From positions 1-34,692 of the forward strand of contig CAZYGG010000041.1 in NCBI GenBank assembly GCA_964647585.1: a DNA stretch of 34,692 nt, in the 5' to 3' direction. The translations under genes were made by a program, and so were the position numbers. The notes under the pieces are model-generated. The model ran no database searches. It was not told the origin of the DNA and worked only from the letters and a program-made list of their open reading frames with translations. The DNA comes from CAJINA01 sp964647585. Its GTDB lineage: Bacteria > Desulfobacterota > Desulfobacteria > Desulfobacterales > CAJINA01. Below are positions 16,254 to 25,694 of the stretch, in pieces; position 1 is the stretch's first letter, and each line of letters starts with the position of its first letter.

Positions 16254-17336
16254 TTACAGTTCGGCATCACTTTTTTGAGAGACCTCAGCCTCGTCAAAGG
16301 AGGCCATCTCCCGCATGATCCGGCAGGCGGCGTCCACCACGTCGATGGTCATGGCCGCGCCGGTGCCTTCGCCCAGCCGCATCCCGAAATCGATGACCGG
16401 CTCCAGCTGCATATATTCCAGGGCGGCCCTCTGGGATACCTCCACCGACCGGTGCCCCGCGATGAGATACCCGCGGATATCCGGATTGATCAGGTAGGCG
16501 ATGAGTCCCGCGGCCGTTGATATGACGCCGTCCAGGACAACGGCCGTCCCCTGCGAAGCCGCCGCCAGGGCGGCCCCCGCGATGCCGGCGACTTCGAAGC
16601 CGCCCAGACGCTGCAGGATATCGAACCCGTCGGCCGGATCCGGGTTGTGAAAATCCAGGGCCCTTTGAATCACTCCGGCCTTGTGGGCCAGCCCCTCATC
16701 ATCCACGCCGGTGCCGCGGCCCGTGGCCTCGAGCGGCGAAACGCCGGTCACGGCACAGATAATGGCCGTGGCTGAAGTGGTGTTGGCAATGCCCATCTCC
16801 CCCAGGCCGACAATATCTATCGCCCGGCGATTGTGGGCCTCGCGGACTACCGCCGCGCCGTTTTCCAAAGCCTGGACAGCTTCGGCCGTCGCCATGGCTT
16901 TTCCCACGGCGAAATTCCGGGTGCCCTTTCTTACTTTCTTCTCAAGCAGAACAGGATGTGCTTCAAAATCGGCGTTCACCCCCATATCAACAACATTGAT
17001 ATCGATACCTTGATGCCGGCAGATGACGTTTATAGCCGCACCCCCCGCCAGAAAATTCTGGACCATCTGGCCGGTGACCTCGGCCGGATAAGCGGAAACG
17101 CCCTCGGCGGCGATACCGTGGTCACCGGCAAACACAAAAAGTGATTTGGTATTGACCGCCGGGTCCAGACTGTTCTGGATCAGGCTCAGTTGCACTGCCA
17201 GGTCTTCCAGTTTACCGAGGGCGCCCAGCGGCTTGGTTTTGTTATCTATTTTGGCCTGGGCCCCGGGGCGGAGATCTTCCGAAGGCGGGGCAATGTCTTC
17301 AATCAATGACCGTAACGAATCGGGTAAAGCCTGCAT
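16254..17336 (-). CDS. cobT: Nicotinate-nucleotide--dimethylbenzimidazole phosphoribosyltransferase
   Basis: This 360-residue enzyme makes alpha-ribazole phosphate for the lower ligand of cobalamin. Family motifs are TKPLGALGKLEDLAVQL (near residue 35), FAGDHGIAAEGVSAYP, GLGEMGIANTTSA and the C-terminal RLGEGTGAAM, which holds the catalytic Glu. The start is ATG 17336, where GGAGGTG lies 8 bases upstream; upstream in-frame codons are part of the leader. A cobalamin riboswitch lies about 230 bases upstream, so cobalamin should repress it. The AhpD-like and sigma genes follow and may share the transcript. Confidence 0.95.
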   Translation of the reverse strand: MQALPDSLRSLIEDIAPPSEDLRPGAQAKIDNKTKPLGALGKLEDLAVQLSLIQNSLDPAVNTKSLFVFAGDHGIAAEGVSAYPAEVTGQMVQNFLAGGAAINVICRHQGIDINVVDMGVNADFEAHPVLLEKKVRKGTRNFAVGKAMATAEAVQALENGAAVVREAHNRRAIDIVGLGEMGIANTTSATAIICAVTGVSPLEATGRGTGVDDEGLAHKAGVIQRALDFHNPDPADGFDILQRLGGFEVAGIAGAALAAASQGTAVVLDGVISTAAGLIAYLINPDIRGYLIAGHRSVEVSQRAALEYMQLEPVIDFGMRLGEGTGAAMTIDVVDAACRIMREMASFDEAEVSQKSDAEL

Positions 17337-17339
17337 GTT

Positions 17340-17562
17340 GATACACCTCCATTGCAATGGTAGTCGGTTGTCGAGACCTTGGTCTCTTGTCCTAACCAGA
17401 GATGGATGCGGTAAAAGTGGCGTGGTAAAGATTCCTGCCGAATTCTGCACGCATCCTCAAAGGCAGTCAGGACTGCCGTTAAAAGATACGGACGGTGTCC
17501 AGCAGGACGTCCGGGTGGGATCCCATGTTCTTGCCATGGGGATCTGTTGGTTGCGTTCAAAC
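17340..17562 (-). promoter_or_regulatory. Leader/expression platform of the cobT riboswitch
   Basis: Between aptamer and cobT the minus-strand leader has several stems: GGCAGTC/GACTGCC (17462-17477) followed by TTT, GAGACC/GGTCTC (17373-17386), and the palindrome CCATTGCAATGG (17349-17360) whose last two bases are the first G's of the Shine-Dalgarno GGAGGT. This last stem could mask the ribosome site. The mechanism (termination or translation block) is not decidable by eye. Confidence 0.45.
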
Positions 17563-17775
17563 GGCAGGCAGGCTTTCTGGCTTGCGGATCGTTCTAATAA
17601 CCGCCCCTTCCCGGGATGCGGCCTTTGAAAAATACCCAATTTTCAAAGGCCGCATGGTTTTACGCTCCCAGTGGGATTGTGCGGCGTTCGTCCCCGCTTA
17701 CAGCAATGGCTGGCTTGCGATGGATTTGCACCATCTTTCCTATTATCGTCACCCCGGTGACGCACCTGCTGAACG
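17563..17775 (-). ncRNA. Cobalamin riboswitch (aptamer)
   Basis: Read on the minus strand, the aptamer contains the conserved core GATGGTGCAAATCCATCGCA, then CTGTAAGCGGGGACGAACG, then CCACTGG, a long stem with arms GCGGCCTTTGAAAA and TTTTCAAAGGCCGC, and finally the B12 box AAGCCAGAAAGCCTGCC (17583-17567). This order is that of the AdoCbl-type riboswitch family. It sits upstream of cobT, a cobalamin synthesis gene, as expected. The 5' boundary (near 17775) is approximate. Confidence 0.93.
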
Positions 17776-17793
17776 GTAAGACCCGGTAAATAA

Positions 17794-17819
17794 TATCAAG
17801 GTCTCGAGCGGTCTTGATA
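17794..17819 (-). terminator. Candidate terminator after the larA-dehydrogenase operon
   Basis: On the minus strand TATCAAGACC and GACCTTGATA (17819-17794) pair imperfectly, and the stem is followed by TTATTT. It lies about 100 bases past the stop of the FAD/Fe-S dehydrogenase gene and just before the riboswitch, which suits a terminator separating the two transcripts. Confidence 0.4.
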
Positions 17820-17916
17820 GATCAAATCTGAGGGCGCTGTCAACTCTAAAAGAGTTCCCGGGAAGCGTCCCCGCTCAAGGGTCACATGAGGCCTTTCACC
17901 CATAACCCCCCGGGTA

Positions 17917-20733
17917 TCAGGTTTGCTCTATGCATTTCGCTACAATTTCAATGGGATGATAAATGGGCTTATCTCCGAACTGTTCCATCTGGATGCGACA
18001 GGTCGGACAGTCGGTAACGCCCCAGTCGGCATCGGGCCAATCGTCGAGCCGCATCATGTGGTTTCCGAGCTTTTCACTGGTTCTAAAATTTTCGGCAGCC
18101 ATGCCCCAGGTACCGGCCATGCCGCAGCAGTGACTTTTGAGCGCAATGGTCTTCAAACCGGGGACCTGTCCGAGCATTTCCAGAGAACTGCCTGGATCGG
18201 TCTGGACCCGGAGGTGGCAAGGATTATGATAAGCCCCGGTTTCCGGCAATTCGGCCAGGTTAAGTCTGGCCGCGTAGCGGTTCACCAGGCTGCTTAGCAA
18301 AACAGTTTTCTCCGCGACCTTCCTGATCATCCTGGAGCCCACCACATCTCGCCACTCACGCTTCAGGGATAGCGAACAGGAAGAACAGGTCACCACGATA
18401 TGGTCTACCCGCTCGATCAATTCACCCCACTTTGCGAGGTTCTGGTGTATCTTCCGCCGTGCTGCGTAAATCATCCCTTTTGAAAGCATGGGCAGACCGC
18501 AGCAATGCTGTTCCGGCAGGTGGACCCGCAGGCCCATCTGCTGCATGACATCAATGGCCGCAGTACCTATCTCCGGACGGATATAGGTTGCATAGCACCC
18601 TGCGAAGAAAAGTATTTCCCGGGCATCGCGGTCCGCCCGCAGCCGGGCCGTCTTGAACAGGGGCCGGGCGGCGAAGGGAATGAAATCCCTTTGAGAAGCA
18701 ATCCCCGTTACTTTCTCGGCCGCTTGCCTTAAAACCTTCAGGTTACCGACCGGCTCCAAAGGACCCGTCAGTTTTCCGAATATACGCGCCGCGGACTCTA
18801 CTCCGGTGAGCAGTCTATCCGCGAGTCCGGGACCATAGTGACGTATATACCGGGCCCGGGCCTCGATGGCCATCTTGGGTATATTGACGCCGGATGGGCA
18901 CTCCTGGTGGCAGCTGCCGCAATTCGCGCAAAGTTTGATCACATCCTGGAACGCCTTCTCAAACAGGGCACGCTCTGCAAGCGCCCCGCTGATAAGGGCC
19001 CTTAAAATGTTCGCCTTGGCTTTGGGTGTGGCCCCCTCCACCCGGGTAAATTTGTATACCGGGCACATGCGCGTGGCCGTCGTGACCGTGGTGCACTTAG
19101 AGCAACCGTGGCACTTTTCGACTTCATCAACAAAACCGCTTTCCCAATGCAACAACGGCCGACCCCGGTCACTGGAGCGGTACCCGGTGCCATACCGGAG
19201 GTTGTGAGTCATCTGGACCGGGTCATCACTGGTTTTTATCTCCGGATTGAAAACACCCAGCGGGTCGCACAGGTTTTTCACCCGCATGAAAAGGTCATAA
19301 ATGTCCGGGTACTGCGCGCGGATATACGCACTGCGCAGGCGCCCGTCGCCATGCTCCCCGGAGACGACCCCGCCCAGACTGTGAACCAGTTGGAACATTT
19401 CGTCAGCCAGGACTTTCAGCAGCCCCACGTCCTGGCTCTCTTTCAGGTCCAGCAGCGGCCGGGTGTGCAGGAGTCCTTTGGCAATGTGGCCGTAAGTCAC
19501 ATAGCGCACCGCATGTTTCTGAAAAAGCTTTTGAATGCCCCGAAAGTAGTCCACCAGGCCCCCAACCGGCACAACGGCATCCTCGGTGAGGGCCAGTATC
19601 TTCCGAGTCCCTTTCAATTTGTACAGGATCGGCACAGCCGCGGTGCGCACCGCCCAGAAGCGCTGCTTCTCATCCGCAGAAACGGCCATATAGGATCGGG
19701 CGGTGTTGGGATTCTCAGCAAGTAGTGTTTTAACGCTGGCGGCCTTGGCCACACAGTCCTCCCGGTCCATGGCGTCAAATTCAATCAGGAGAACATTGTC
19801 AACTTCGGCAGGAATTTTTTCTCTAAGCTTTGGATCGGTCTCCCGAGCCAGCCGCAACAGGGAACTGTCCATGATTTCGATCCCCGACGGCCCCATGGGG
19901 AGTATCTTTTGAACCGCCCGGGCGGAATCTTCGATGCGATCGGAAAAACAGACCACCAGACTGTCGTGGCGCGGCTTTTCAAGGAGCCTGAATTTCAAAC
20001 GGGTGGCGACCCCCAAGGTGCCCTCCGCGCCGGCAAAGAGTTTTCCGAGCCGCAGCCGTCCGTCCCGGACCAGGCCCCGAAGATTATAACCAGCCACGTT
20101 GTATTTGACGTCGGGGTAGGCGCCTTCAATGCGCTTTTCGTTCTCGGTATAGAGGCGGCCAAGCTGGACAAGTGCCGCCGGCAGCGCATCGGGCAGGCGG
20201 CTTTCAATGTCGCTGAAGTGGATCACGTCCCCGTTGGCCATAACAATCCGGGCATCCGCAATATAATCAGATACATTGCCGTACTTCACCGAGTGGGCCC
20301 CGCTGGCATTGGTGCCGAACATGCCCCCGAAGCTGGCATACTCGCCGCTGGAAGGATCGGGGGGAAAGAACAAACCTTTGCCGGCCAGAACCGCATTGAG
20401 CTCACCCAGGCGGTACCCGGGCTGGCATTCAAAGGTCCGGTTTTCAACATCCAGACGGATCAACCGGTTCATATGCCGGGTAAAATCAATGACAATACCA
20501 TCGCCCAGGGATGACCCGCACAGGCCGCTCCCGGCGCCCCGGGGATGGACCGCAAGCTGGTTTTCACGGGCAAAATTGACCGTGGCCACCACATCCCGGG
20601 TATCTCTGGGGTAAACAACCGCCCGGGGCGGCTGCAAGAAAATACTGCCATCCGTAGCGAGCATATACCGGTCCAGCCGGCCATCGGCCACTTCACCGTT
20701 CAATTCCCGCTGAAGCTGGGTTGTCAAACTCAA
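17917..20733 (-). CDS. FAD/Fe-S D-lactate-type dehydrogenase (GlcD-GlcF fusion)
   Basis: This 938-residue protein joins a GlcD-like FAD oxidase with a GlcF-like Fe-S part. Residues about 35-210 are the PCMH FAD domain (VHPRGAGSGLCGSSLGDG); the oxidase C-terminal domain ends with the SGEHGDGRLRS motif. A two-cluster ferredoxin domain follows (CHGCSKCTTVTTATRMCP and CANCGSCHQECP), then two CCG domains (CCGLPM and HCCGMAGTWGM). The architecture is that of Dld-type D-lactate (or related 2-hydroxyacid) dehydrogenases feeding membrane or soluble redox carriers. The second ferredoxin motif is complete; the first has longer spacing before its last Cys-Pro. It follows larA by 67 bases on the same strand, arguing for D-lactate as substrate. 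Glycolate is the main alternative. Confidence 0.88.
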   Translation of the reverse strand: MSLTTQLQRELNGEVADGRLDRYMLATDGSIFLQPPRAVVYPRDTRDVVATVNFARENQLAVHPRGAGSGLCGSSLGDGIVIDFTRHMNRLIRLDVENRTFECQPGYRLGELNAVLAGKGLFFPPDPSSGEYASFGGMFGTNASGAHSVKYGNVSDYIADARIVMANGDVIHFSDIESRLPDALPAALVQLGRLYTENEKRIEGAYPDVKYNVAGYNLRGLVRDGRLRLGKLFAGAEGTLGVATRLKFRLLEKPRHDSLVVCFSDRIEDSARAVQKILPMGPSGIEIMDSSLLRLARETDPKLREKIPAEVDNVLLIEFDAMDREDCVAKAASVKTLLAENPNTARSYMAVSADEKQRFWAVRTAAVPILYKLKGTRKILALTEDAVVPVGGLVDYFRGIQKLFQKHAVRYVTYGHIAKGLLHTRPLLDLKESQDVGLLKVLADEMFQLVHSLGGVVSGEHGDGRLRSAYIRAQYPDIYDLFMRVKNLCDPLGVFNPEIKTSDDPVQMTHNLRYGTGYRSSDRGRPLLHWESGFVDEVEKCHGCSKCTTVTTATRMCPVYKFTRVEGATPKAKANILRALISGALAERALFEKAFQDVIKLCANCGSCHQECPSGVNIPKMAIEARARYIRHYGPGLADRLLTGVESAARIFGKLTGPLEPVGNLKVLRQAAEKVTGIASQRDFIPFAARPLFKTARLRADRDAREILFFAGCYATYIRPEIGTAAIDVMQQMGLRVHLPEQHCCGLPMLSKGMIYAARRKIHQNLAKWGELIERVDHIVVTCSSCSLSLKREWRDVVGSRMIRKVAEKTVLLSSLVNRYAARLNLAELPETGAYHNPCHLRVQTDPGSSLEMLGQVPGLKTIALKSHCCGMAGTWGMAAENFRTSEKLGNHMMRLDDWPDADWGVTDCPTCRIQMEQFGDKPIYHPIEIVAKCIEQT

Positions 20734-20800
20734 ATATATACCCTCCGGCTAGTGTTGCGTCCCAGAAATAAGGAAAGTAAATATTACCGAATCTGCCCTT

Positions 20801-22090
20801 CTATATTTTTACGAGCAAGCTCGCATTCGGTATCACCCCGACGCTCCCGTAAAAGCCCTGCAGCGCCTTCCCGAATTCTTCACCGGTCAGTCGGGTGGCC
20901 CCCATCAACCGCACCGCTTCATCCGGCAATTCAGTCACCAGGCTGATGTCTATCCGCCTGGCCTTTTCCATCATGGAAAGGGCGGTGCCGCCATTGCCGG
21001 CGTAATCCTGTGCCAAGTGTTCAAATGCCGCCCGGTACCCGCCCAGCTCAAACCAGGGCAGAAACGTATCAGAGCCGATGCCATCCGGACAGCGGGCCAG
21101 GACGATCAGCTGTCCGCCATCTTTTACAAATTTTGCAGCATTGTGGACCGCTTTGTGGCTTTGTATAAAATTGATATCCTTGGGGTAGCCACCGCAGGAA
21201 GCAATCACCAGATCATAGAACCCGTCGTGTTGTATTTCACAATTTGAGCCCTGCTGCCGGCAGGCCTTCTGGAAAGGACCTTGCCCGGCCCCTGTCATCA
21301 ACTGGCAAACCTTCCCGTGGCTATCGAGCAGGCCATGAATGGCAAGGTCCGCCGGGCGGGCCGCTACAATGTCTTCAATGTCTTCTGCCAGAGGGTTTCC
21401 CCGCAGCACCCCCGGCTCACAACCAGCGGCAAGCCGTCCGGCCACTTTGTCTAAAAAGAGCCCGTGGTTGCGGTAGATGGCCGCGCGCGCACCCAATCCC
21501 GGGAAAAGCAGCTTGCGGCCGCCGCCGTAGCCGGCAAAGTAGTGATGGGTAACCGCACCGAAGGTGATGATAAAACCGGCCTTCAGGATATCGCGACGCA
21601 GCCGGATCGGTGTGCCCCGGGAGGTTTCTCCCTGACTTTCAAACAGGGCGCCGTCATCACAGTCGTGGTGAATAAACCGGCAGTCATCGTAAACCGCACC
21701 GTAGGCCGCCCGGCTCTCCGCATCGCTCTGGCGGGGATGGGTACCATACGCCACGTAGAAGGTTATATTTCGTTTTTCAGCCCCACAGGCGGTCAGTACC
21801 CGGACCAGCACCGGCAGGTATTCACGATACGCGCAAAGCCGGGTCTTGTCCGCGACAACCACAGCCACATCATCCAGTACGGGTTTTAAACGCCCCAGTT
21901 GGAACGTCAGGTCCACCCCGAATATTTCCGGGCCAACCACACCCTCCGGCTCATTGATCGTCAGGACCCGGGTCTCGTCCGCAAGGTCCAGATGGATCTC
22001 GGCTTTACCATATTTCAACTGAACGGAGTGCATGGCCTCTGTTATATTGTATTTTGCCTCAATTTTAAACCTTTGTTGCATATGATTCAC
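20801..22090 (-). CDS. larA: Lactate racemase family protein (LarA-like, nickel-pincer)
   Basis: This protein is 429 residues from ATG 22090; an internal ATG (residue 20, at 22033) fits the usual family start and may be the true one. LarA interconverts D- and L-lactate using a nickel-pincer nucleotide bound to Lys. The expected residues are all present in order: DKTR (D81, R84), THPRQ (H118), HHYFAGYGGGRK (H182/183, cofactor Lys 193), RNHG (H209), and IQSHK (Q310, K313). The family also includes malate and other hydroxyacid racemases, so substrate is inferred from the D-lactate-type dehydrogenase directly downstream. The cofactor genes larB, larC and larE are not in this window. Confidence 0.88.
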   Translation of the reverse strand: MNHMQQRFKIEAKYNITEAMHSVQLKYGKAEIHLDLADETRVLTINEPEGVVGPEIFGVDLTFQLGRLKPVLDDVAVVVADKTRLCAYREYLPVLVRVLTACGAEKRNITFYVAYGTHPRQSDAESRAAYGAVYDDCRFIHHDCDDGALFESQGETSRGTPIRLRRDILKAGFIITFGAVTHHYFAGYGGGRKLLFPGLGARAAIYRNHGLFLDKVAGRLAAGCEPGVLRGNPLAEDIEDIVAARPADLAIHGLLDSHGKVCQLMTGAGQGPFQKACRQQGSNCEIQHDGFYDLVIASCGGYPKDINFIQSHKAVHNAAKFVKDGGQLIVLARCPDGIGSDTFLPWFELGGYRAAFEHLAQDYAGNGGTALSMMEKARRIDISLVTELPDEAVRLMGATRLTGEEFGKALQGFYGSVGVIPNASLLVKI

Positions 22091-22283
22091 TTTTCGACTA
22101 AAAATCAGTAGCTTTCAATTCAAACTCATGAATACAGAATCTACTATGTTCATCAGTTTTAGGTTTTATGTGTTAAGTGTTAAGATGAAAACCGCAAAGA
22201 CTTGAACTATTCAGCGTTCACGGTCAGGGGGTATTACCCCTTGAACCCTCGAACCCTGGGCTCCTTGAACCCTGAGGTTTTTT
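22091..22283. other. Divergent promoter region between larA and ackA
   Basis: This gap holds another copy of the GTTTTAGGTTTTATGTGTTAAG word family (22155-22195) and, at about 22238-22276, three GAACCCT words close together. A GAGG ribosome site serves ackA. No clear -35/-10 pairs or operators were identified. Confidence 0.45.
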
Positions 22284-23495
<1,212 letters not shown>

Positions 23496-23843
23496 CAGGT
23501 AACCACAGCCAGGATAGATGCTGTTGGTGCTATGTTGAGATATCTGCACATTTCGCAGCCGTTCTGTAATTGGAGTACATAGCAATAAAGTGTAATCTAT
23601 AGCTCTACGCAGATGGCCGAACACCTTTTTCAGCAAAACCGATTAAACTAGAATATCTCGACCTAAAAATAGCAGGGTAAGCCTTCAAGAACGATTCCGG
23701 TTAATACTGATCCGTGATTTTCTTAGGGACGGAATGATAAACGTGCGCAGTGTAGAAGGTCCTTCTGCATTCAATCGTTATGATTTTTTAATTCAGTTAA
23801 TCTACGATCCGTGTACTCATTATAAATACCCTTCGTTCTTTTA
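23496..23843. other. AT-rich intergenic region after ackA
   Basis: No gene is supported here. Base composition falls sharply compared with the ackA side and marks the start of an AT-rich tract reaching about 25.4 kb. No terminator with a clear U-tract was seen after ackA. Confidence 0.5.
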
Positions 23844-24140
23844 TTAACCAGATAGGTGCTCAATCAACTCATTCACTTCTTCAGCCGATGAAACAGGCTT
23901 GGTCTCAAAGAGAACATATGGAACATATTGCTCCGTCATCTTCATAACTTCCACATTAGTACCTTCAACAATACAATATCCTTGGCCTTCGGAAGTAAAT
24001 GCTCCCCAATCTTTAAGTACCCCGCTTTCCATATCTTGCTTTATCATAGCCATCAATAAACCCCATCCTCCCCCGCGTTCTTTTGCATCAACTGAGATTC
24101 TTGCCTCATCTAACCTCCAATAAAGGTGATATTTAGCCAT
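23844..24140 (-). CDS. Small conserved-looking protein, DUF3303-like fold suspected
   Basis: This 98-residue protein begins MAKYHLYWRLDEARI and has alternating strand/helix character with a WGAFTSEGQGYCIVEG segment, resembling small ferredoxin-fold (DUF3303/muconolactone-isomerase-like) proteins. The call rests on pattern resemblance only. It has a very strong ribosome site (GGGAGGAGG) and AT-rich codon use unlike the flanking GC-rich genes. A 13-bp hairpin lies about 65 bases upstream. Function is unknown. Confidence 0.75.
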   Translation of the reverse strand: MAKYHLYWRLDEARISVDAKERGGGWGLLMAMIKQDMESGVLKDWGAFTSEGQGYCIVEGTNVEVMKMTEQYVPYVLFETKPVSSAEEVNELIEHLSG

Positions 24141-24203
24141 GATAATCCTCCTCCCTCTAAATTTTAAGAGTCACTACCTTTAATAACGAACTTGATTCGA
24201 TTG

Positions 24204-24238
24204 GTTAATGGCAGAGCTAACGTAACTCTGCCATTAAC
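24204..24238. promoter_or_regulatory. Perfect 13-bp hairpin upstream of the 98-residue gene
   Basis: GTTAATGGCAGAG (24204-24216) and CTCTGCCATTAAC (24226-24238) are exact complements around a 9-base loop. Neither side has a U-tract, so it is not a standard terminator. It might be an operator or a structured leader for the 98-residue gene. Confidence 0.45.
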
Positions 24239-24438
24239 TGAACATTTGTATAAAGAAGGTTTCTCTGAATAAAATTTATACTCCTATCAGAAAAGACATT
24301 CTCCTGTTAGGAGCCAAACATGCAAAATTTTAGTGGTTTCTCCATTTTGATATTAATCTATAAAGTTTCCTGCCAACCTACAAAAGTGAAGTTGCCCTGA
24401 CCCTATCTGTCAAGAACATAGCATAAGAATCATTATAA

Positions 24439-24864
24439 TTATTTGACGACAAACTGTTTGGCAATGAGACCGACCATCCATTTACCAATACCTGTTGCCG
24501 CTTGTTCTAAAGTTGAGAACCGATCATAAACGGTCCTAATCTCTTTAACCTTATTATCATTGTCGAATTCCCAAGCACACATGGCAGATAACTCAACGGA
24601 TTTCCCCTGAACTTTTGCTTTGATATGATGCTCGAAAAAAGCTTTATTGTCAGATACGATAATTTCATTTCCAGCACCTTCAGCTGTATAAGACATTTGG
24701 CTACTTTGCCAATCCAGAAATTTAATAATTTCTTCCTTACCCACAAATTTGCCAAAAGGCGTAATCCAAACACCGTCATCTGTAAAAAAGTTCGCTGCTT
24801 CAAAATTTTTACCTTCTTCCATTGCCTTTAAACAATCTCTCATAAGATCTTCAATTTTAGCCAT
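24439..24864 (-). CDS. NTF2/SnoaL-like domain protein
   Basis: This 141-residue protein has the SnoaL/NTF2-like cone fold pattern: an N-terminal helix (MAKIEDLMRDCLKAMEEG), the FFTDDGVWITPFGKFVGKEEI segment, and alternating strands (NKAFFEHHIKAKVQGKSVEL, MCAWEFDNDNKVKEIRTVYD). Members bind small hydrophobic ligands or act as isomerases/dehydratases; no specific substrate is evident. A strong GGGGGAG ribosome site precedes the ATG. Like its neighbour it has AT-rich codon use, so both may have arrived together. Confidence 0.82.
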   Translation of the reverse strand: MAKIEDLMRDCLKAMEEGKNFEAANFFTDDGVWITPFGKFVGKEEIIKFLDWQSSQMSYTAEGAGNEIIVSDNKAFFEHHIKAKVQGKSVELSAMCAWEFDNDNKVKEIRTVYDRFSTLEQAATGIGKWMVGLIAKQFVVK

Positions 24865-25133
24865 GTCTCTCCCCCTTTATATACTGGTTGCCTTTGTTGA
24901 AGGATGGAGAACCTCTACCGAAAAAGCCATTATGGGGTTCTTCATTATAATAAACGGTAAATTGGATAACGAGGACAGGTGCAGAGGTGAAGTAACTGGA
25001 ATGGCTCAGCCTGAGAGATGTAGCTTATTTGTGAGTGGATGCGTGTTTGAGACGTGAACTCTTAAATTCATATTGTAAGTCTGGGGGAATGTCAACTAGA
25101 AGTTAGATAAGAAAGCACAGTGGCTTGGGTTGT
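24865..25133. other. AT-rich gap without recognised genes
   Basis: Reading frames here are short, lack ribosome sites, and overlap the upstream region of the NTF2-like gene. I see no repeats or RNA motifs. It is probably the promoter side of that gene plus non-coding filler in the AT-rich tract. Confidence 0.4.
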
Positions 25134-25305
25134 TCAGTTGTCAGTGTAAAACTTCGGAAACCGCTTTGAAGAGCAGTCAGGGCAGATACCAGCTTGACAT
25201 TTATCGAGGTTTATTGGTGTGAAATGATTTTGGCCCCAAACCCCATAAGCATCACAGACTTGTTTGCAGTAGATACATGCAATAAAATCTGTATTCCTTC
25301 GACAT
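25134..25305 (-). pseudogene. Frameshifted zinc-ribbon mini-gene
   Basis: ATG at 25305 (AAGGA upstream) opens a frame MSKEYRF that needs a +1 shift at a TTTT run (25284-25287) to continue as IACIYCKQVCDAYGVWG, then INLDKCQAGICPDCSSKRFP and a stop at 25134. The conceptual product, about 56 residues, has the CxxCK...GxW...GICPDC pattern found at the C terminus of the response regulator at 29.2 kb and of similar Desulfobacterota regulators. Without the shift the Cys-rich frame has no usual start codon. It may be a decayed gene, a fragment, a sequencing error, or a shift site. Confidence 0.45.
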
Positions 25306-25434
25306 TTCAGGTTCCTTCTTTCGGGGCCAGTATATCAATAGCACAAAAAATCTTGCGATATAAAATAACTATTTAAAAATTAGCGCGGGATCGCCTTCTA
25401 ACTTCGCCACCACCTGATGGACATCGCCTAAACA

Positions 25435-25590
25435 TCACTTACCCTTCGGGTTTTTAGTTGCACATTGACAGCGACCAAGCTTTTTTTCCATCTGGATCTT
25501 TTCCATGATGGTTGATTTCCCATTTTCGAGGTAATCTTGTTCAATATCATCGGCGGTGTGCTCGAAACAGTAGCAGATAAAAGCATTCAA
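25435..25590 (-). CDS. Small Cys-rich [2Fe-2S]-type (BFD/CopZ-like) protein
   Basis: This 51-residue gene starts with TTG at 25590, preceded by AAAAGGAGG with ideal spacing. The product has two Cys-x-Cys pairs, FICYCFEHTADDIEQDY near the start and GRCQCATKNPKG near the end, the arrangement of small BFD-like/CopZ N-terminal-type [2Fe-2S] proteins; the TADDI and NPKG segments also fit. It lies 104 bases after the thioredoxin-reductase-like gene on the same strand, so it may accept or donate electrons to that flavoprotein (inference). Confidence 0.75.
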   Translation of the reverse strand: MNAFICYCFEHTADDIEQDYLENGKSTIMEKIQMEKKLGRCQCATKNPKGK

Positions 25591-25694
25591 AACGTCGCCT
25601 CCTTTTAATGCTTTATATAACCGCGTCTGGCAAATGACACGGGGGCTTCATAATGTATGATTACTTGCCAGTCTCACAAATCAACTACAGATAA

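Noticed and set aside
17495..17779. Plus-strand frames over the cobT leader
   Set aside because: They are antisense to a clear cobalamin riboswitch and lack coding features.
24320..24400. 26-codon plus-strand frame with GGAG upstream in the AT-rich tract
   Set aside because: The ribosome site is good but the peptide is very short, with no recognisable feature and no conserved partner; chance is likely in AT-rich DNA.
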